Shown: piece by piece, positions 51,175 to 62,439 of the stretch
Numbering within the stretch: the first letter of the stretch is position 1
Layout: each line of letters begins with the position of its first letter
Source: Sepioteuthis lessoniana
Taxonomy: Eukaryota > Mollusca > Cephalopoda > Myopsida > Loliginidae
Length of the DNA stretch: 64,000 nt
Assembly: GCA_963585895.1 (NCBI GenBank)
Contig: OY757939.1
Span: 38,872,956-38,936,955 of the forward strand
Direction of reading: 5' to 3'
Made by a program: the position numbers and the translations under genes
Notes under the pieces: model-generated
What the model saw: only the letters and a program-made list of their open reading frames with translations
What the model was told of the DNA's origin: nothing
The model's database searches: none

Positions 51175-51370
51175 AGTCGACGCTTTGTCTGCAGAGAAAA
51201 AGATCCCACTAAAAAGGGATATGACACTAAACTGCATCTGATGGTGAGGCTCCAATTCTGGAGATTTAGAGATGTGGAGTCGATGCTTCCTTGCCATTAC
51301 TTCCAACTCCACTCTGGCTCAAAGTAGAGGTACTTATTATAGTCCCTTGTAAAGATCAAAGAGACCTGCT
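51175..51370 (+). mobile_element. SINE A-related head
   Basis: 'gtctgcagagaaaaagatccc', 'gatatgacactaaactgcatctgatggtgaggctcc', 'ttccttgccattacttccaactccactctgg'. No tail. Confidence 0.6.
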
Positions 51371-51399
51371 TTAAAATCATTTATATTAGATAGGAATGC

Positions 51400-51565
51400 T
51401 TAAAAATTGGAATTCCGGGTCAGTGGACTTGGTAGTATGGCATTGAAAAGGTACGCCACTCTACCCCCAGCTCAAGAACTGGAGCCTCACCATCAGATGC
51501 AGTGTAGAGCCATACTCAGAACATCCCTTTTCATGAAGGGTCTTACATCTCTACAGGGGATAAAG
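51400..51565 (-). mobile_element. SINE A-related head, opposite orientation
   Basis: 'gtatggcattgaaaaggtacgccactc', 'ggagcctcaccatcagatgc', 'ttacatctctacaggggataaag', the reverse complement of the A head. With the preceding entry it forms a loose head-to-head pair. Confidence 0.55.
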
Positions 51566-51624
51566 TCAACGTATTTGAAACCCCTGATGACACTTTATAG
51601 AAGATTTTGAGAAACGATTATTTG

Positions 51625-52090
51625 TACGACGGTGAGACAAAAAGTAATGCCTTTTTCTTTAGTACAGGAATAATTACCGATACAGGAACATGTCTCATAC
51701 ATCAAAATGAAACTTGTCCTCTGTGGATCACATCCCTACTTCTCAACATAATCACCCTTTCTTTTTGTTTTTTGTTGTTGTTTTTTCAATAGCAATGTTC
51801 TACCTTCAAATGAGAGCATGTAACCCCTGCCTTGTAAATTCTGTTGACTGTTCCTTGAGCCACTTCATTATTGGAGTTTTCACTTCGTCGTCACTGGCAT
51901 AATGTGTGCCTCTAAAACCCTTTTTCATGGGGCCGAAGAGATGATAGTCTTGTAAGTATGGCGGATGCGGTAAAGTTGTTCACCCGAATGAAGCGATTGC
52001 CTCCCTTTTCTTGATGATTAAGTGTAGTAGAGCATTGTCAAGACGGATATTGTCGATTGGCAAGAGTTACTGCTAAGTATTCATTTTTTT
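51625..52090 (-). pseudogene. mariner-type transposase, C-terminal third
   Basis: Minus strand: PHPPYLQDYHLFGPMKKGFR, GTHYASDDEVKTPIMKWLKE, QSTEFTRQGLHALI, stop, R-NIAIE. The usual '…YSPDLAPSDYHLFGP' is shortened to 'PYLQDYHLFGP', so the segment with the third catalytic Asp has lost seven or so residues. Upstream (52050-52090) is the reverse of 'LDNALLH'. The left edge 'acggtgagacaaaaagtaatgcc' looks like the TIR side. A family different from the 48.9-kb mariner. Confidence 0.75.
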
Positions 52091-52194
52091 CTTTCAATTT
52101 TTCTGTCAATCATCACGACGACAACGTGTGTTAATTATATTGATATCAGCATGGAAAAGATCTCTTTAACGAAGAGAAAAAAATCAATTTTTCC

Positions 52195-52400
52195 CTATTT
52201 CTATCATCATCATCATCATCATCATGCCGCGCTGCTAGCACGGATCTCCCTGTCCCTTTCTCGCCACTCGTCTCTATCGTCCATCGCTCCCGGCAGGTAT
52301 TTCAGGCTACATCCTGTATCGGCACAGAGCTACTGTATATAAGTTCTTGCTGATCGCCCTACTTTTACTCGTCCATGTGAAGGGGTCCACAGGGAAAATG
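52195..52400 (-). mobile_element. RTE-type LINE 3' end, minus strand
   Basis: (CAT)n at 52205-52225 is the reversed (ATG)n tail. Then come 'gccgcgctgctagcacggatctccctg' (reverse of IRA-S), 'cgccactcgtctctatcgtcc' (reverse of D-DEWR), 'ctacatcctgtatcggcacagagc' and 'tactcgtccatgtgaaggggtccac' (reverse of LWTP). Confidence 0.8.
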
Positions 52401-52604
52401 TCTCATCTGATTTTTCAATAAAAATTCTCCTTGAATTTTTTTTAATATCAATCGGCCCGCTTCCCGAAAAAGGTTGCGCATGCCCGGTCTTGAAAAACAC
52501 CGGGGTACATTATTTCAGATCCACTGAATATTGAATCATAGACCTCACGTTATAATGGTTGAGATCTTCCAGATTTACCAGAACAGTGAATACACAAAGA
52601 ATTT

Positions 52605-52890
52605 GAAGGAAGCGCTTGTAGTATAATGGCTACAGCAGTAGGAAATGGAGACGGCGACCCGAGTTGAAAACTTGGACGGGGCTGTTTGCATTTCACATTG
52701 CGCTCATACTCTTGGGAAAGGTATGAATCCAATTATTATCCCTCCAACTATGAGTAAATTGTAGAACAGACTGGACTCTTTAACCTTGGTATGACAATTT
52801 ATCTATGGACAGAAAACTCTGAATCCAAACCTGTTGAACTTCACTTAAAAATTGACCTTGTTCGTACGGAGGGGTTGGGTAACTACCTAT
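52605..52890 (+). mobile_element. SINE B, full length
   Basis: Head 'gcgcttgtagtataatggctacagcag', B box 'cgagttgaaaacttgg', 'gcatttcacattgcg', 'cttgggaaaggtatgaatcc', 3' end 'aaaattgaccttgttcg' 'ggaggggttggg'. Confidence 0.9.
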
Positions 52891-53104
52891 ATGAAATATT
52901 TTACAATTTATGATTCAATGAAGATTATAGGTCATTCTCATTGAAATAGATAAATAAATAAAAATTTCTTTAACCTATCAGAGGAACCAAGAAAACTCTT
53001 CCAAAAAAGATAAACAGTCCACCTCTAAATATATGTGTTTTAAATCTACATAAACACTGGAAAAACATTTCAGATGACCAAGACACCCAATCACATATTA
53101 CGGT

Positions 53105-53402
53105 TTCATTTCTTAGTTTCTTTGTTTAATGGCATATAAACCTTCATTAGTAATCTAATGCCAAAGTCATCCTTGGAGAAAAACAGTTGTACCATTTTAA
53201 CAGACTTCTCACCAAGACGACAGATGACACAAGGTCGTTTTATTTTGGGATAGTATTACTATTTAACCCATTAATGGAAAAAGATAAGGTAATTCATAAC
53301 TTTCCCAGGACTATTAGTCCGAAAATACACTTAAGAGTGTGACAAGAGTTCGAACTCGCTCCGAGTCCATCACTTTAGTCACTATACCAAGAGGTCTTCC
53401 CC
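53105..53402 (-). mobile_element. SINE D, with a B-tail-like insert
   Basis: Tail 'gtttaatggcatataaaccttc' at left and head 'tactttagtcactatacc' region at right, with B box 'agttcgaactcg'. Between them 53205-53250 carries 'gatgacacaaggtcgtttt', like the SINE B tail, so a small B fragment seems inserted or templated there. Confidence 0.75.
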
Positions 53403-53414
53403 GACACAATATGA

Positions 53415-53502
53415 TTTTGTTTGGTTTGGTTTCTTCGTTTAATGGCATATCAACCTTCATTTGTTATTTAATGCAAAAACCATCCTTTTAGAAGAGCAAG
53501 GG
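53415..53502 (-). mobile_element. SINE D tail
   Basis: 'tttggtttggtttcttcgtttaatggcatatcaaccttcatttg', 'aaccatccttttagaagagc'. Confidence 0.85.
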
Positions 53503-53504
53503 GG

Positions 53505-53600
53505 TCAACATCATCATCCCGCCGCGCTGCCCGCACGGACTTCCCTAAATCCCTCCCTTCATGTGTCATCCGTCATCCATCACTCCCTGCAGGTACAACA
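53505..53600 (-). mobile_element. RTE-type LINE 3' terminus
   Basis: 'catcatcatcccgccgcgctgcccgcacgg' is the reversed terminal RA-GTT block plus tail, followed by 'cgtcatccatcactccctgc' (reverse of the AMDD block). Confidence 0.75.
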
Positions 53601-53796
53601 ATATGAAGTATTCACTCGTGCTAAAAACTTACGGAGAGTATGATACATTATTTTATTATTTCAGAAAATGTAATTTTCATTTTATACAACAAAATAGTCT
53701 CATTAACTTTGAAAGAAATTCAAAATTCAATTTCAAAGGTCTGTACTAACCAAACTTTCAGATTGTCAAAATAGAAAGTATACAGGTTTCGGGTTT

Positions 53797-54436
53797 TGTT
53801 GGGGTATTGATCAATTCTAAATCATAACATTTCTTGCCCACCTGTTGGGGTTAAAAGATCAGATCTTTGAATTTCGTTTTAGTTAGAGCGAAAAGAGATA
53901 CTCCCACCACAAGGCGTGGGCCGGGTTCCTTAATTAGCCAAGCCCCTATATTGTGGTTTGATAAGATGACAAATTAAAATTTGATGCCTGGAAGGGATAC
54001 GCTTCCCACTGATGAAGATAAGCGCATTTGATTGGCTGACCAGTCAAAAAGTAGTAGAAAAAATGCAAAATGATCTGTGATTGGTTGGCTAATCAAGAAT
54101 GTTTGCTCCCAGGGAAATCCTCTATAAAAATTGATGCTTTTTTGGGTGAAATTAGAGAAGAGATCTGATATCCATACCGAAGACAAGAGAATAAGAAAAG
54201 AAATCTCTCTAAAAACTAAAGCCTCCCCAACAAAAGCTTCACTCTCCGTGTAACATAGAAAGACAGCACCAGCCAAATACTTCAATTGTTTGTCTCTCAA
54301 ACACAGCAAAAGCGACAATTTCCATATATATATTATTGTTACACTATTGTGTTTCAGTAAATAGTTGTTAATTGTTAACGGAGAGTTTTTCTTGTCTTTG
54401 AGTTGCCAACACCTAGGCAACTTGTTCCAACCAACA
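53797..54436 (+). mobile_element. Probable LTR, 640 bp
   Basis: Ends are TGTTGG…CCAACA (perfect 6-bp inverted ends). 'ctctataaaaattg' at about 54118 is a good TATA box, preceded by CCAAT-like 'gattggctga' and 'gattggttgg' at about 54030 and 54080. After the right end, 'ccatcagaagttccgg' resembles the start of a primer-binding/leader region of some LTR elements. The two sides show no matching target duplication, so it may be a 5' LTR whose internal part was replaced at about 54590 by the RTE copy. A 200-codon antisense frame inside is judged spurious. Confidence 0.5.
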
Positions 54437-54589
54437 CCCCGGCCATCAGAAGTTCCGGATAGATTCTGCCATACCCCATCAGTGGATCGTTTTAACATAA
54501 CGTGAGCACAGAGAGAGTTGATAAACCAACAAGCCGAAAACGCATGTAGTAGTCCTGGAACCAAGGCCACAATCAAGTACCGTGACTAG

Positions 54590-57420
54590 CATAGGATCAC
54601 ACAGGTCTTCCAAACTATATCCTATGTCCATACAGAGCTTATGTAGATAAGTTCTTGCTAGTCGGCCAATAGTGGCTCATCCATCTCTAGGGATCCAAAG
54701 AAAAACGCCACATATGGGTTCGTCTCTGTTTCTCCTGCAGTGTTCCGTATATCTTGTTCGTCTTACTTGGGTGGTTTTTGTGATGTGGTAAGTGGCCGTA
54801 CAGCTGTTGTTACGAGGGGTGTTGCTTCTAAGATTTGTTCAATATACTTAATAGAATTCTTGTGTAGTTCTCATCTAGCTTTTTCTCACTGGGTTTTGTT
54901 AGTGTCCATGTGGTGCATCCATATCGTAGTGTTGACACAGCTGCATCTTGAAAGAAATCTCGTTCTATATGAGCGATAGCTTATCGGTAGCAGTCTGCGA
55001 CTTTGCTAGGCGTAAATTAACATCACTTTCTGTCGATGAGACTCTGCTGCCGAGGCACGAAAACTTGTCGTCAACTAATTTCAGAGAACCGCCTCTTAGA
55101 GTGGGGATGGTTCCTTCTCGTTTAAAACGTATGTTCTTCGTTTTGTTTGCGTTTACGTAGAAGCTAATGCTTCCTGCTGCCTGCTCCAGGCTATGCAGCA
55201 TGGATTTGGTTTATTAGAGGTATTTTTAAGAAGCTCTAGATCATCTGCATAGTCTGCATTTATTATAGTTTCTGCAGTATATCGTCTGCTTCTTGACTTT
55301 TTTAGCGTAAAGCCATTTTCTTTAATTAGATTTATCTACGTTTGAAGTACATAGTCTAGGCAGAATAAAAACAGATATGGTGCTAATTCATTTCCTTGCA
55401 AAACTTCCGCGGCAATGTCAAAGAAGTCTGTATTTCCATCAAGTGAGCAAATCTTAACTTTCATGTTTCTGTAGAATATCTTTATGGCGATAAAAATTCC
55501 TTTGGGGAGACCATATGGTAGAAGTATTTGCTCCATCATCCCTCTGTGTGTGGAATCAAATTCGTTGGAGAAATCTACGAACAATAGTGTTGCCTTGAGA
55601 TTTTCTGCACGAACTCCTTCGATGATTCGACAGATTGCCAGAATCTGTAATGTTGTGGGTCGATTTCTCCGAAAAGCCTTCTGATCTTTTTCTCAGAATT
55701 CTCTTAATTTCAAATTTGATATGGTTGAGAAGCAGAGCATTGTAAACTTTTGTAGCTATAGAAGTAAGAGTTATGCCTGTGAAGTTCTTAGTGATTCCGA
55801 GGTCACCTTTCTCAGGGAAGGAGATGATGCAGTCTTTTGTCCATCTCTCCATTGTATTTTGTTTATATTTTGCGATACAAAATTGAAGAAGTAAGTCATC
55901 AAATTTCCTTGTCTTCCATACTACTGTCGCTCTTCTGCTTTTAATTTTGTCCGTATTACATTCTATTACAGTTTATAGAGGAAGAACTGTCCTGGTTTGA
56001 TGTTTAGCTGGCAATTAATAGTTTTTGTGATAGGCTTATTAGTAACTTTAGGGGGATTTCCAAGCAGATTCTTGAAATGTTCTTTCCACATCTGTATTCG
56101 TTTTTCTTAGCAGGCAGCTTTTAACTTTCTTCTCAAAGTGTTCTTCCTTTTGCTCACTTCATCACTGCCTGCCAAGCTTTTCGTGATTGCCTATCTTCTA
56201 CCGAGTTTCTTATTCTATTGATCTGATCTTAAATGTGTTCTCGTTGTTCTTTTTGGTATGTGTTCGTTAATTCTCTTCGGGCTTTTTTAAGTTTATGCGC
56301 GTTGACATTTGTTGTATTTCTCTTATTACATAAGAATGTTGTTTTCATGTTATCTCACTTTTTCCTAACAACTAGTGACTCCCATGGAACTCTACATGTG
56401 GCTCTTGGTTTGACTGCTATGCACACTACTGCTGCTTCCATGAGGGCGGTGACGAAATTTTCATATTCGTCATTCGGAGTATGTATTTCAGATATCCCCA
56501 GAAAAGTATCGAATTTGTTTCTTACAGTTACTATAAATTAATTGCTAATATTTCAATTGTTAAGCGAGGAACAGTCGTAACATGAGATTTTGACCGTTCG
56601 TATCTTATTTCTGCGTAGACTCAACTGTGTTTCTGCTGTGGCGTATCTGTTATCAGAAGATACTCTTTCAAAAGGGGAGTATGCAGCACAGTCCAGAGCG
56701 TTGTTTATTCACTTCTTATTTATGAGTACATAATCTAGCTGTGTTTTTGCATTATTTGGGTATATTTTTTAAAGCATGCTAGCTTGTTTTCGAGTGAAAA
56801 GTCATTTAGATATTCCCCATTTCTGTTTGACGAGTTGATCAAGCAGAATGTGTTTGTTACGTCTTTGCTTGTTTTAGCATTCATGTCTCCACTGATGATT
56901 GGAACGTTGTGTTTGGGAATGTATCGGATAAGGGAGGATATTTCGTTGTAGAAGGTGAAGATGTCCTTTTCATCATTGGCATTGGTAGCAAGAAATGGAG
57001 CACACAACATTCTCGGTTGTATTATCTCTGAGGTATTTGACTGGTTTTAAATCACGGGGACTTAGAAGCATTACTACATTTCCTATGACAGCATTGAGGG
57101 ATTTTTTTCATTCCTATATTACGGCAAACATCCATCAACTACCAGGATCATGGTATTTTATTTCTAGTTTGCTATAGTAATGTTCTTGTATAATGTCTAT
57201 GATATGCTCTGTTTGCAGACGCTGTCAAATCAGGTAACTGTGTCACTTTATTTAAAGTGTTAACGTTAAATGTCGCTTTATGAAGTGTTTTTGTATCTAA
57301 GCAATTTTGGTTTTGATTCGAGAGCGAGATCTAAAGCTGATTTTTCGAACACAGGGGCTAGAGCTCTAACCTCAGGAAAATGCTTACCCGCGCGAATTGT
57401 GATTCGGTTTGGACCTTCGG
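54590..57420 (-). pseudogene. RTE-type LINE, longest copy: endonuclease, reverse transcriptase and C-terminus
   Basis: Order on the minus strand from 57420: start of the APE-type endonuclease (LNVNTLNK-like, then 'SCYSPT'-region). Then the intact frame 57010-56735 with FYNEISSLIRYIPKHN, ISGDMNAKTSKD and NSSNRNGEYLNDFSLENKL. Then a poorly preserved middle (about 55860-56730) and the RT: GDLGITKNFTGITLTSIATK (55852-), motif A FVDFSNEFDS (55584-), LQGNELAPYLF and LDYVLQT, then motif C YADD (complement of 55240-55251) intact. Then the thumb GSLKLVDDKFSCLGSRVSST (55201-54965) and the C-terminal block (LRYGCTTWTLTK-like, QLYGHLP) to about 54600. APE endonuclease plus RT without other domains is the RTE plan. 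Several stops and frame changes make it dead; the 3' terminus with EDLP/IRA and (ATG)n is lost at the LTR junction. Confidence 0.9.
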
Positions 57421-57950
57421 TTTTAATCAGAGTCATGGTAATCTTTTGTTGGCCGTTTTTGTTTTTGTTTTTTTGTTGGGTTTTTTTTTTTTTGGTGGGG
57501 AGGGGTTATTTTGTTTTGTTTTGGTTTTGGTTTATTTTTTCCTCGTTAATAGACACCACTTTTATAGATGAGTAGCAATAATATCCAGACTGAACTATAC
57601 GATCCGAGCCGTTGACCAGTGAGGTTCTTCCGCTCAGCATCTGGTGAAGCTCTCTGTTGACCTAATTTTGGTTTCATCCACCTCAATTTACATCCACCAT
57701 GCTGCTTCCCATGTAAACTAAAAAAGATTTTTTTTTCGCCTAAATTTGTTAAGTTTTAACTTAATTAAAGTTCAACTATTCCTTTTTTATCTTTAAAAAC
57801 CTGCAAGTCTTATTTTGATTTTTACTAAACTTATTTACATTCTTTAATTGTTCGGACAAAGACCAATCAGGTGTTATTCACTTATGATTAATACTGTGAG
57901 TTTCACGTAAGTTATATCAATTAGATCTTCCGTATCTGCTACAGATTAGC
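57421..57950. other. Unassigned; T/G-rich low complexity 57455-57545
   Basis: G/T runs translate as Phe/Trp-rich frames. Nothing recognised. Confidence 0.45.
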
Positions 57951-57954
57951 GGCT

Positions 57955-58060
57955 TCTTTTTTCTGAAAGTGAAGGTAATAGCATGAGATGAGTTCGAACT
58001 CGCTTACAACGTTGTCACAGTCCAGCACTTTAACCCTTACGCCAGTGGGACTACCCGCAT
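57955..58060 (-). mobile_element. SINE D head/body fragment
   Basis: 'tctgaaagtgaaggtaatagc', B box 'gagttcgaactcgc', 'gtccagcactttaacccttacgcc'. Tail absent. Confidence 0.8.
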
Positions 58061-58576
58061 CCACACATTATTTGGAATTCTCCGAACTCACCAGAATAAG
58101 ACGTTAAGATTTGAACAAATTATGGTTCATTAGAATCCAAAATTTATTTCAGGTATGTATATACCGATATTAATTAGCCTGATGTCATCTAATTTAGTCA
58201 TTACAAATCATGGACTATTCTCTTCCTGTGTGGAAACCAAAGTACCAAGACGAAATATGGTTTTGTAAGATACCAGCACACTAATTGCGGGAAATATACT
58301 AAATAAGGTCTGGAATTTATTTAGATTCTAAAATTCAGTTAAGATCTAAACTTGAAACGAAGCAGTTGTATAAGTAGGGCTAAGAATCTAGGTCCTCCAC
58401 AAAAAGGGGGGAGCGTCTAAGCCCTCACACGCAACTGTGAAATGGCTTTGCAGGAAAATTTCTCCTCTTTCTGAAATGACAAAACAACTGAACATTATCC
58501 AGATACAAAAAAAATCACTGTGAAAAAAAACAGGAACTAAGGTACCAAGATAAAATAGGATTTATACATATATATC
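58061..58576. other. Unassigned; weak copy of the 53-bp repeat near 58180
   Basis: 'gatgtcatctaatttagtcat' at about 58180 resembles the tandem repeat at 59.8 kb. The rest is unrecognised. Confidence 0.35.
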
Positions 58577-58590
58577 GCATGTCTTTTTGT

Positions 58591-58792
58591 TTGTTTTATG
58601 GCATATCAACCTTCTTAATACATCCTTCCAGAAGAAGCACAATTTAACCCATAGCTGAGAGGAGAAGGGGTTTATATCTTTTCCTCTGGTATTTGGCCGA
58701 AAGTGAACGTAATAGTACGACTGGAGTTCGAACTCGCTTACAACGATTCCGCTGTCCAGCGTTTTAACCATTACACCACGACGACACCTCCT
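58591..58792 (-). mobile_element. SINE D with 14-bp target duplication
   Basis: Tail 'tatggcatatcaaccttc', body 'aagtgaacgtaatagtacgac', B box 'ggagttcgaactcgc', head 'gttttaaccattacaccacg'. 'gcatgtctttttgt' flanks both sides exactly (58577-58590 and 58793-58806). Confidence 0.95.
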
Positions 58793-58806
58793 GCATGTCT
58801 TTTTGT

Positions 58807-59220
58807 GACGCCAATGTATTGATGTGGACACCACGCCAACGAAAATGGAAAATGGCCCCTAAATTACAAGAAATATACAAGAAATATACTTTTAGGTATC
58901 TTGTTTTACTGGATTCTGTCGATGTGGTAGTTTGAAACATCCTACAGTAGCATTCAGCCCTTCTTTATTAGAAGCCACTCGGTCCTTTTCTTTGCAAGGG
59001 TCCTTAGCTCCCTCAGCCGCTGCCAAATCTTAGGGCTCCCAGTCCAGTATTCTGAAGATTCGCCTGTAACTTATCAAGTTGTGCAATGATGAACCCTTCG
59101 TGCCTCGTAGTTGTTGGACCCTTTTACGGCAAATTCCAAGGATTTTTATGCCGGTGTTCCTTCTAGCATCCATAGCACATGTCCAAATATAGATCATTGT
59201 AGTTGCGCCACCCTTGTTGA
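58807..59220. other. Unassigned
   Basis: Nothing recognised. Confidence 0.4.
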
Positions 59221-59224
59221 CTGG

Positions 59225-59458
59225 GGTTGTCCTCGTTGGTTAATGGTTAAAGAACTGGACAGCGAAATCGTCGTGAGTAAGAACTCCAGTCGTGCTATTA
59301 CGTTCCATTTCGGGCAAATATCTTTGGTAAAGGTATGAACCCCCTTATCCTCCCAGCCATGGGTTAAATAGCATCACTGCCGTTCTTCTCGAAGGATTGC
59401 TTTGGCATCAAATAGCCTACGAATGTTGATATGCCATTAAACAAAGAAACCAAACCAA
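59225..59458 (+). mobile_element. SINE D, full length
   Basis: Head 'gtcctcgttggttaatggttaaagaactgg', B-box region shortened ('agtaagaactccag'), body 'gctattacgttccatttcggg', tail 'ttggcatcaaatagcctacg…atatgccattaaac'. 'cttgttga' before and 'cctgttga' after look like a short target duplication. Confidence 0.9.
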
Positions 59459-59640
59459 ACCCTGTTGATAGTGGCAAACGTTGAAATTTGGTATTTTCAT
59501 AGGGACATGCTATTTAATTCTTTATAATCTGAATTTATATAATAGGTTTGAAATTAAGTGGATTGTGTAGCACATATTATACAGAGATTTGTTGGAGATG
59601 AGGGCGTTTTGCCATCATTGTCTCCTGATAATTTTCAGGT
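59459..59640. other. Unassigned
   Basis: Nothing recognised. Confidence 0.4.
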
Positions 59641-59669
59641 GTTTGCCGAATTAATAAAGATTAATATTT

Positions 59670-60002
59670 ATATCTAGTTTTCCATGGCTAAATTAAATGA
59701 TGACATGAATATTAATAATGTCAAAATTTTGACGATATTAATAAACTTGATCTCATCTAACTTAGCCATGGAAATCTTTAGATATAGATTTTGCAAATCA
59801 CGACGTCATCTAATTTAATCATGGAAAACTTGGGGTATAAATATTGATAATCACGACGACATCTAATTTAATCGTGGAAAACTTGGGGTATAAATATTGA
59901 TAATCACGACGACATCTAATTTAATCGTGGAAAACTTGGGGTATAAATATTGATAATCACGACGACATCTAATTTAATCGTAGAAAATTAATTTTTATAC
60001 TT
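59670..60002. repeat. 53-bp tandem repeat with an inverted first copy
   Basis: 'tcacgacg(a/t)catctaattta' starts at 59798, 59851, 59904 and 59957, exactly 53 bp apart. The unit continues 'atcgtggaaaacttggggta' and 'taaatattgataa'. At 59679-59710 the reverse complement of the unit is present ('agttttccatggctaaatta'). Confidence 0.92.
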
Positions 60003-61045
60003 CAAATTATGTAACATCGTCTGCCATTGGGAATCATAAATATCATTCTTATCCTTGACCTCCAGGTCACGGCTATCAATCAATTTCTTAACGACATTTT
60101 TGTTTTATTTTTTTTCATTTCACCTCTTACCACAACCACTTTCGAATTCTACACTGCCACTTCAAAATAATCAGGTGGCGCTCTCTACTGAACATAATTT
60201 AAAACAAGATCATTATCTCAAGTGTCGAACTATAAGAAAACGGTGAACAGGTTTTCAGTTATGTCATTTTTAATGACACATAATGAAACAACATTTGATC
60301 ACATTAGAATTAATTTTTTTTTTAATTTAAAAAAAACAAACAATTACTTTTAATAATGAAGTCTGTTTCATCTTTACGTATTCTTCTAATAGGTAATGCT
60401 TCAACGGGCATTGTTCAACATTTCTCTTGTTATCAGCTCCTATCCATTCTGACGTAGATAGAAAGATAGAAGAGAAACATATAAGCAAATAAAATCAATA
60501 TTTGAAGTTTGCGATTGAACAAGCGACTAAAAACTCCGAATCAGCGACACGTCAAATATAAATGTGTTTCAGCTGACTGAAAAGCAACCTTCCGTCTGTC
60601 CCGAGCTTACAACCACAAAGTGTCGTATTTACCTTGGCTAAAGATTAAGTCTGGTTTTATTGAAAGAACGTCTGATTTCGAAAGTACAACAAAAAGTCCG
60701 AGTTAAATTTGGTGGAAGAAACACCACTCTTTTGTTATATATCACATATCACTGAAAGAAATTCAACTGTGATTAAAACTAAAGGTTACTTTTTCGTTGT
60801 TTTGTTTTGTTTTTTGTTTTGTTTCTTCTTTTTAAATTTTATTTAATTTATTTATTTTCTCTATTTTTTTTTTTTTTTTTTTTTTTTTGTCTACAAGTCA
60901 GAAGCTGACTCTTTCAGAAACAAAATGTGTCGTTGAATTCCTCAGTGATTTGCTTCATTGGGTCTGAGCCAACACACTCTCTTAATACATAAAACCCAAT
61001 CTGAATTTCTATAAAAGATTGAAAATAAAATCCAGTCTTTCTTTT
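60003..61045. other. Unassigned; poly-T 60866-60888
   Basis: T-run at 60866. The remaining sequence, including a 63-codon frame at 60055-60246, is unrecognised. Confidence 0.35.
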
Positions 61046-61046
61046 A

Positions 61047-61512
61047 CAGATATGCAGTGGCCCAGTCGGCTGGGGCTGCAGAATACATCTGCAGAGGGGT
61101 AAGATTCCTCTCCCCCAACGAGTGCCCTGTAATGACACAAAACAATCTGATGGTGAGGTTCCAGTAATGCGGGAGCTTTGGGAAATACGGAATACCCCAT
61201 TATTGCCATCGCTCCCAGGTCCACTTTGGTCTGGTATCACATGATAGGCTCCTATCTATGAGTTAAATAGAACTAAACAGTTTACTCATGATAAACTGAA
61301 TTGCTCGAAATAGATCTGGTTTTACATTTTATTGTGTGTAAACAAAAACTTTACTTATACTAAACTGAATTGTTTGAAATGGAACAGTTTTTACATTTAA
61401 ACTGTGTACTTACGTTAAATTGAATTATTTGAAATAGAGCTGCTTATATGTATAAAAATAAAATTTGCATTAAATAACCAACAATGGTTGATGAGCCATA
61501 AAATACAACAAA
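61047..61512 (+). mobile_element. SINE A, full length
   Basis: Head 'gtggcccagtcggctggggctgcag', body 'gacacaaaacaatctgatggtgagg', 'attgccatcgctcccagg', three or four internal units, tail 'tttgcattaaataaccaacaatgg…gagccataaaata'. Confidence 0.9.
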
Positions 61513-61692
61513 ACCAATCCTATATACAGACCATTGTTTCCTGTTTGATGATTAATGTCTCCAAATATATATTATTTTTACAACATTATATATATATATA
61601 TGGAAGTAAATAATGGAGTGTAATCCTACAATGTATAGAGAAAAAATGATAATAAGATAATCCTAGTTGAAGGAGAAATTTATTGAGAAGTA

Positions 61693-61737
61693 AAGTCGAC
61701 ACTATAGCGTTTCGGTTCGAATGAACCATCATTGATT
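61693..61737 (-). ncRNA. Hammerhead motif remnant, left of pair
   Basis: Minus strand: box changed to UCAAUGA, then U, GGUUC-AUUC-GAACC, GAA, ACGC-UAUA-GUGU, C, GAC. Stems II and III are perfect but the CUGAUGA box has lost C3 and more, so inactive. Confidence 0.6.
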
Positions 61738-61744
61738 TAACATC

Positions 61745-61793
61745 AGTCCTGATGATGGTTCATTAGAACCGAAACGTTCTAATAGTGTCCACT
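61745..61793 (+). ncRNA. Hammerhead ribozyme motif, right of pair, core intact
   Basis: AGUC, CUGAUGA (61749-61755), U, GGUUC-AUUA-GAACC, GAA, ACGU…AGUGU (four pairs, two of them wobble), cleavage C at 61789, CACU. Stem I keeps three pairs with a C-C mismatch next to the core. All conserved core bases are present. Activity is uncertain because of the weak stem I. Confidence 0.7.
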
Positions 61794-61876
61794 TTGCTTC
61801 TCAATGAATCTCTCCTTCTACTTGGATTACCTAGTTGACAATTTTTATCTCTCTCTCTCTATATATATATATATAG

Positions 61877-62374
61877 TGTCACGTGATATCCCACTGAGAC
61901 GATGGAAGTGGGATGACTGCTATCCTCTCGTTGGAATGAACAGTAGCAAGCCGTCAGAAAATGACCGATAAGGCATGATAGTAAATTAGTGCAAGCTATC
62001 TGTACTAAGTAACCTGACTTGGGTGACATCTAGTAGCCCTAAGAAATCGCCCGACCAGGGGGGTGAAAAGAGAAGCCAAATGATTGGCTGGGACCCCAAA
62101 ACGGAATTGGGGACTCCTTCCCGTCAGCGAAAATAGAAAGTAAAAAAGTCAGTTTTTGGGCAGGTCTCGTGGCAGACAGACCCACAGCCATTACTCCGGG
62201 TGAAGAAGACAAAAACATATCTCGGACACGAGGGACCCAAGTTTTTCAAGCCAATGTTAAAAATAGCATAAAGTCTATTAGCCCGTGAAAGAAAAAAGAT
62301 TCTCCAGTGGAACCCCGTCGAAAAATAAGATAAGTAACTTTGGGACTATTCCTCCTTATGCCCAATTTTATATA

Positions 62375-62439
<65 letters not shown>

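Larger units (their letters stand above)
61590..61860. mobile_element. PLE termini, head-to-head inverted pair
   Basis: 61600-61735 and the reverse complement of 61742-61850 match: 'gaaggagaaatttattgagaag', 'gtcgacactatagcgtttcgg' against 'gaaacgttctaatagtgtcc', 'cttctcaatgaatctctcc'. Both outer sides run into TA or CT microsatellites. The same terminus occurs once at 2.26-2.41 kb. No PLE coding sequence lies between, so only the terminal repeats remain. Confidence 0.75.

Noticed and set aside
53974..54576. 200-codon minus-strand frame, the longest in the window
   Set aside because: Antisense to a segment with LTR ends, a TATA box and CCAAT-like boxes; no domain and no family resemblance.
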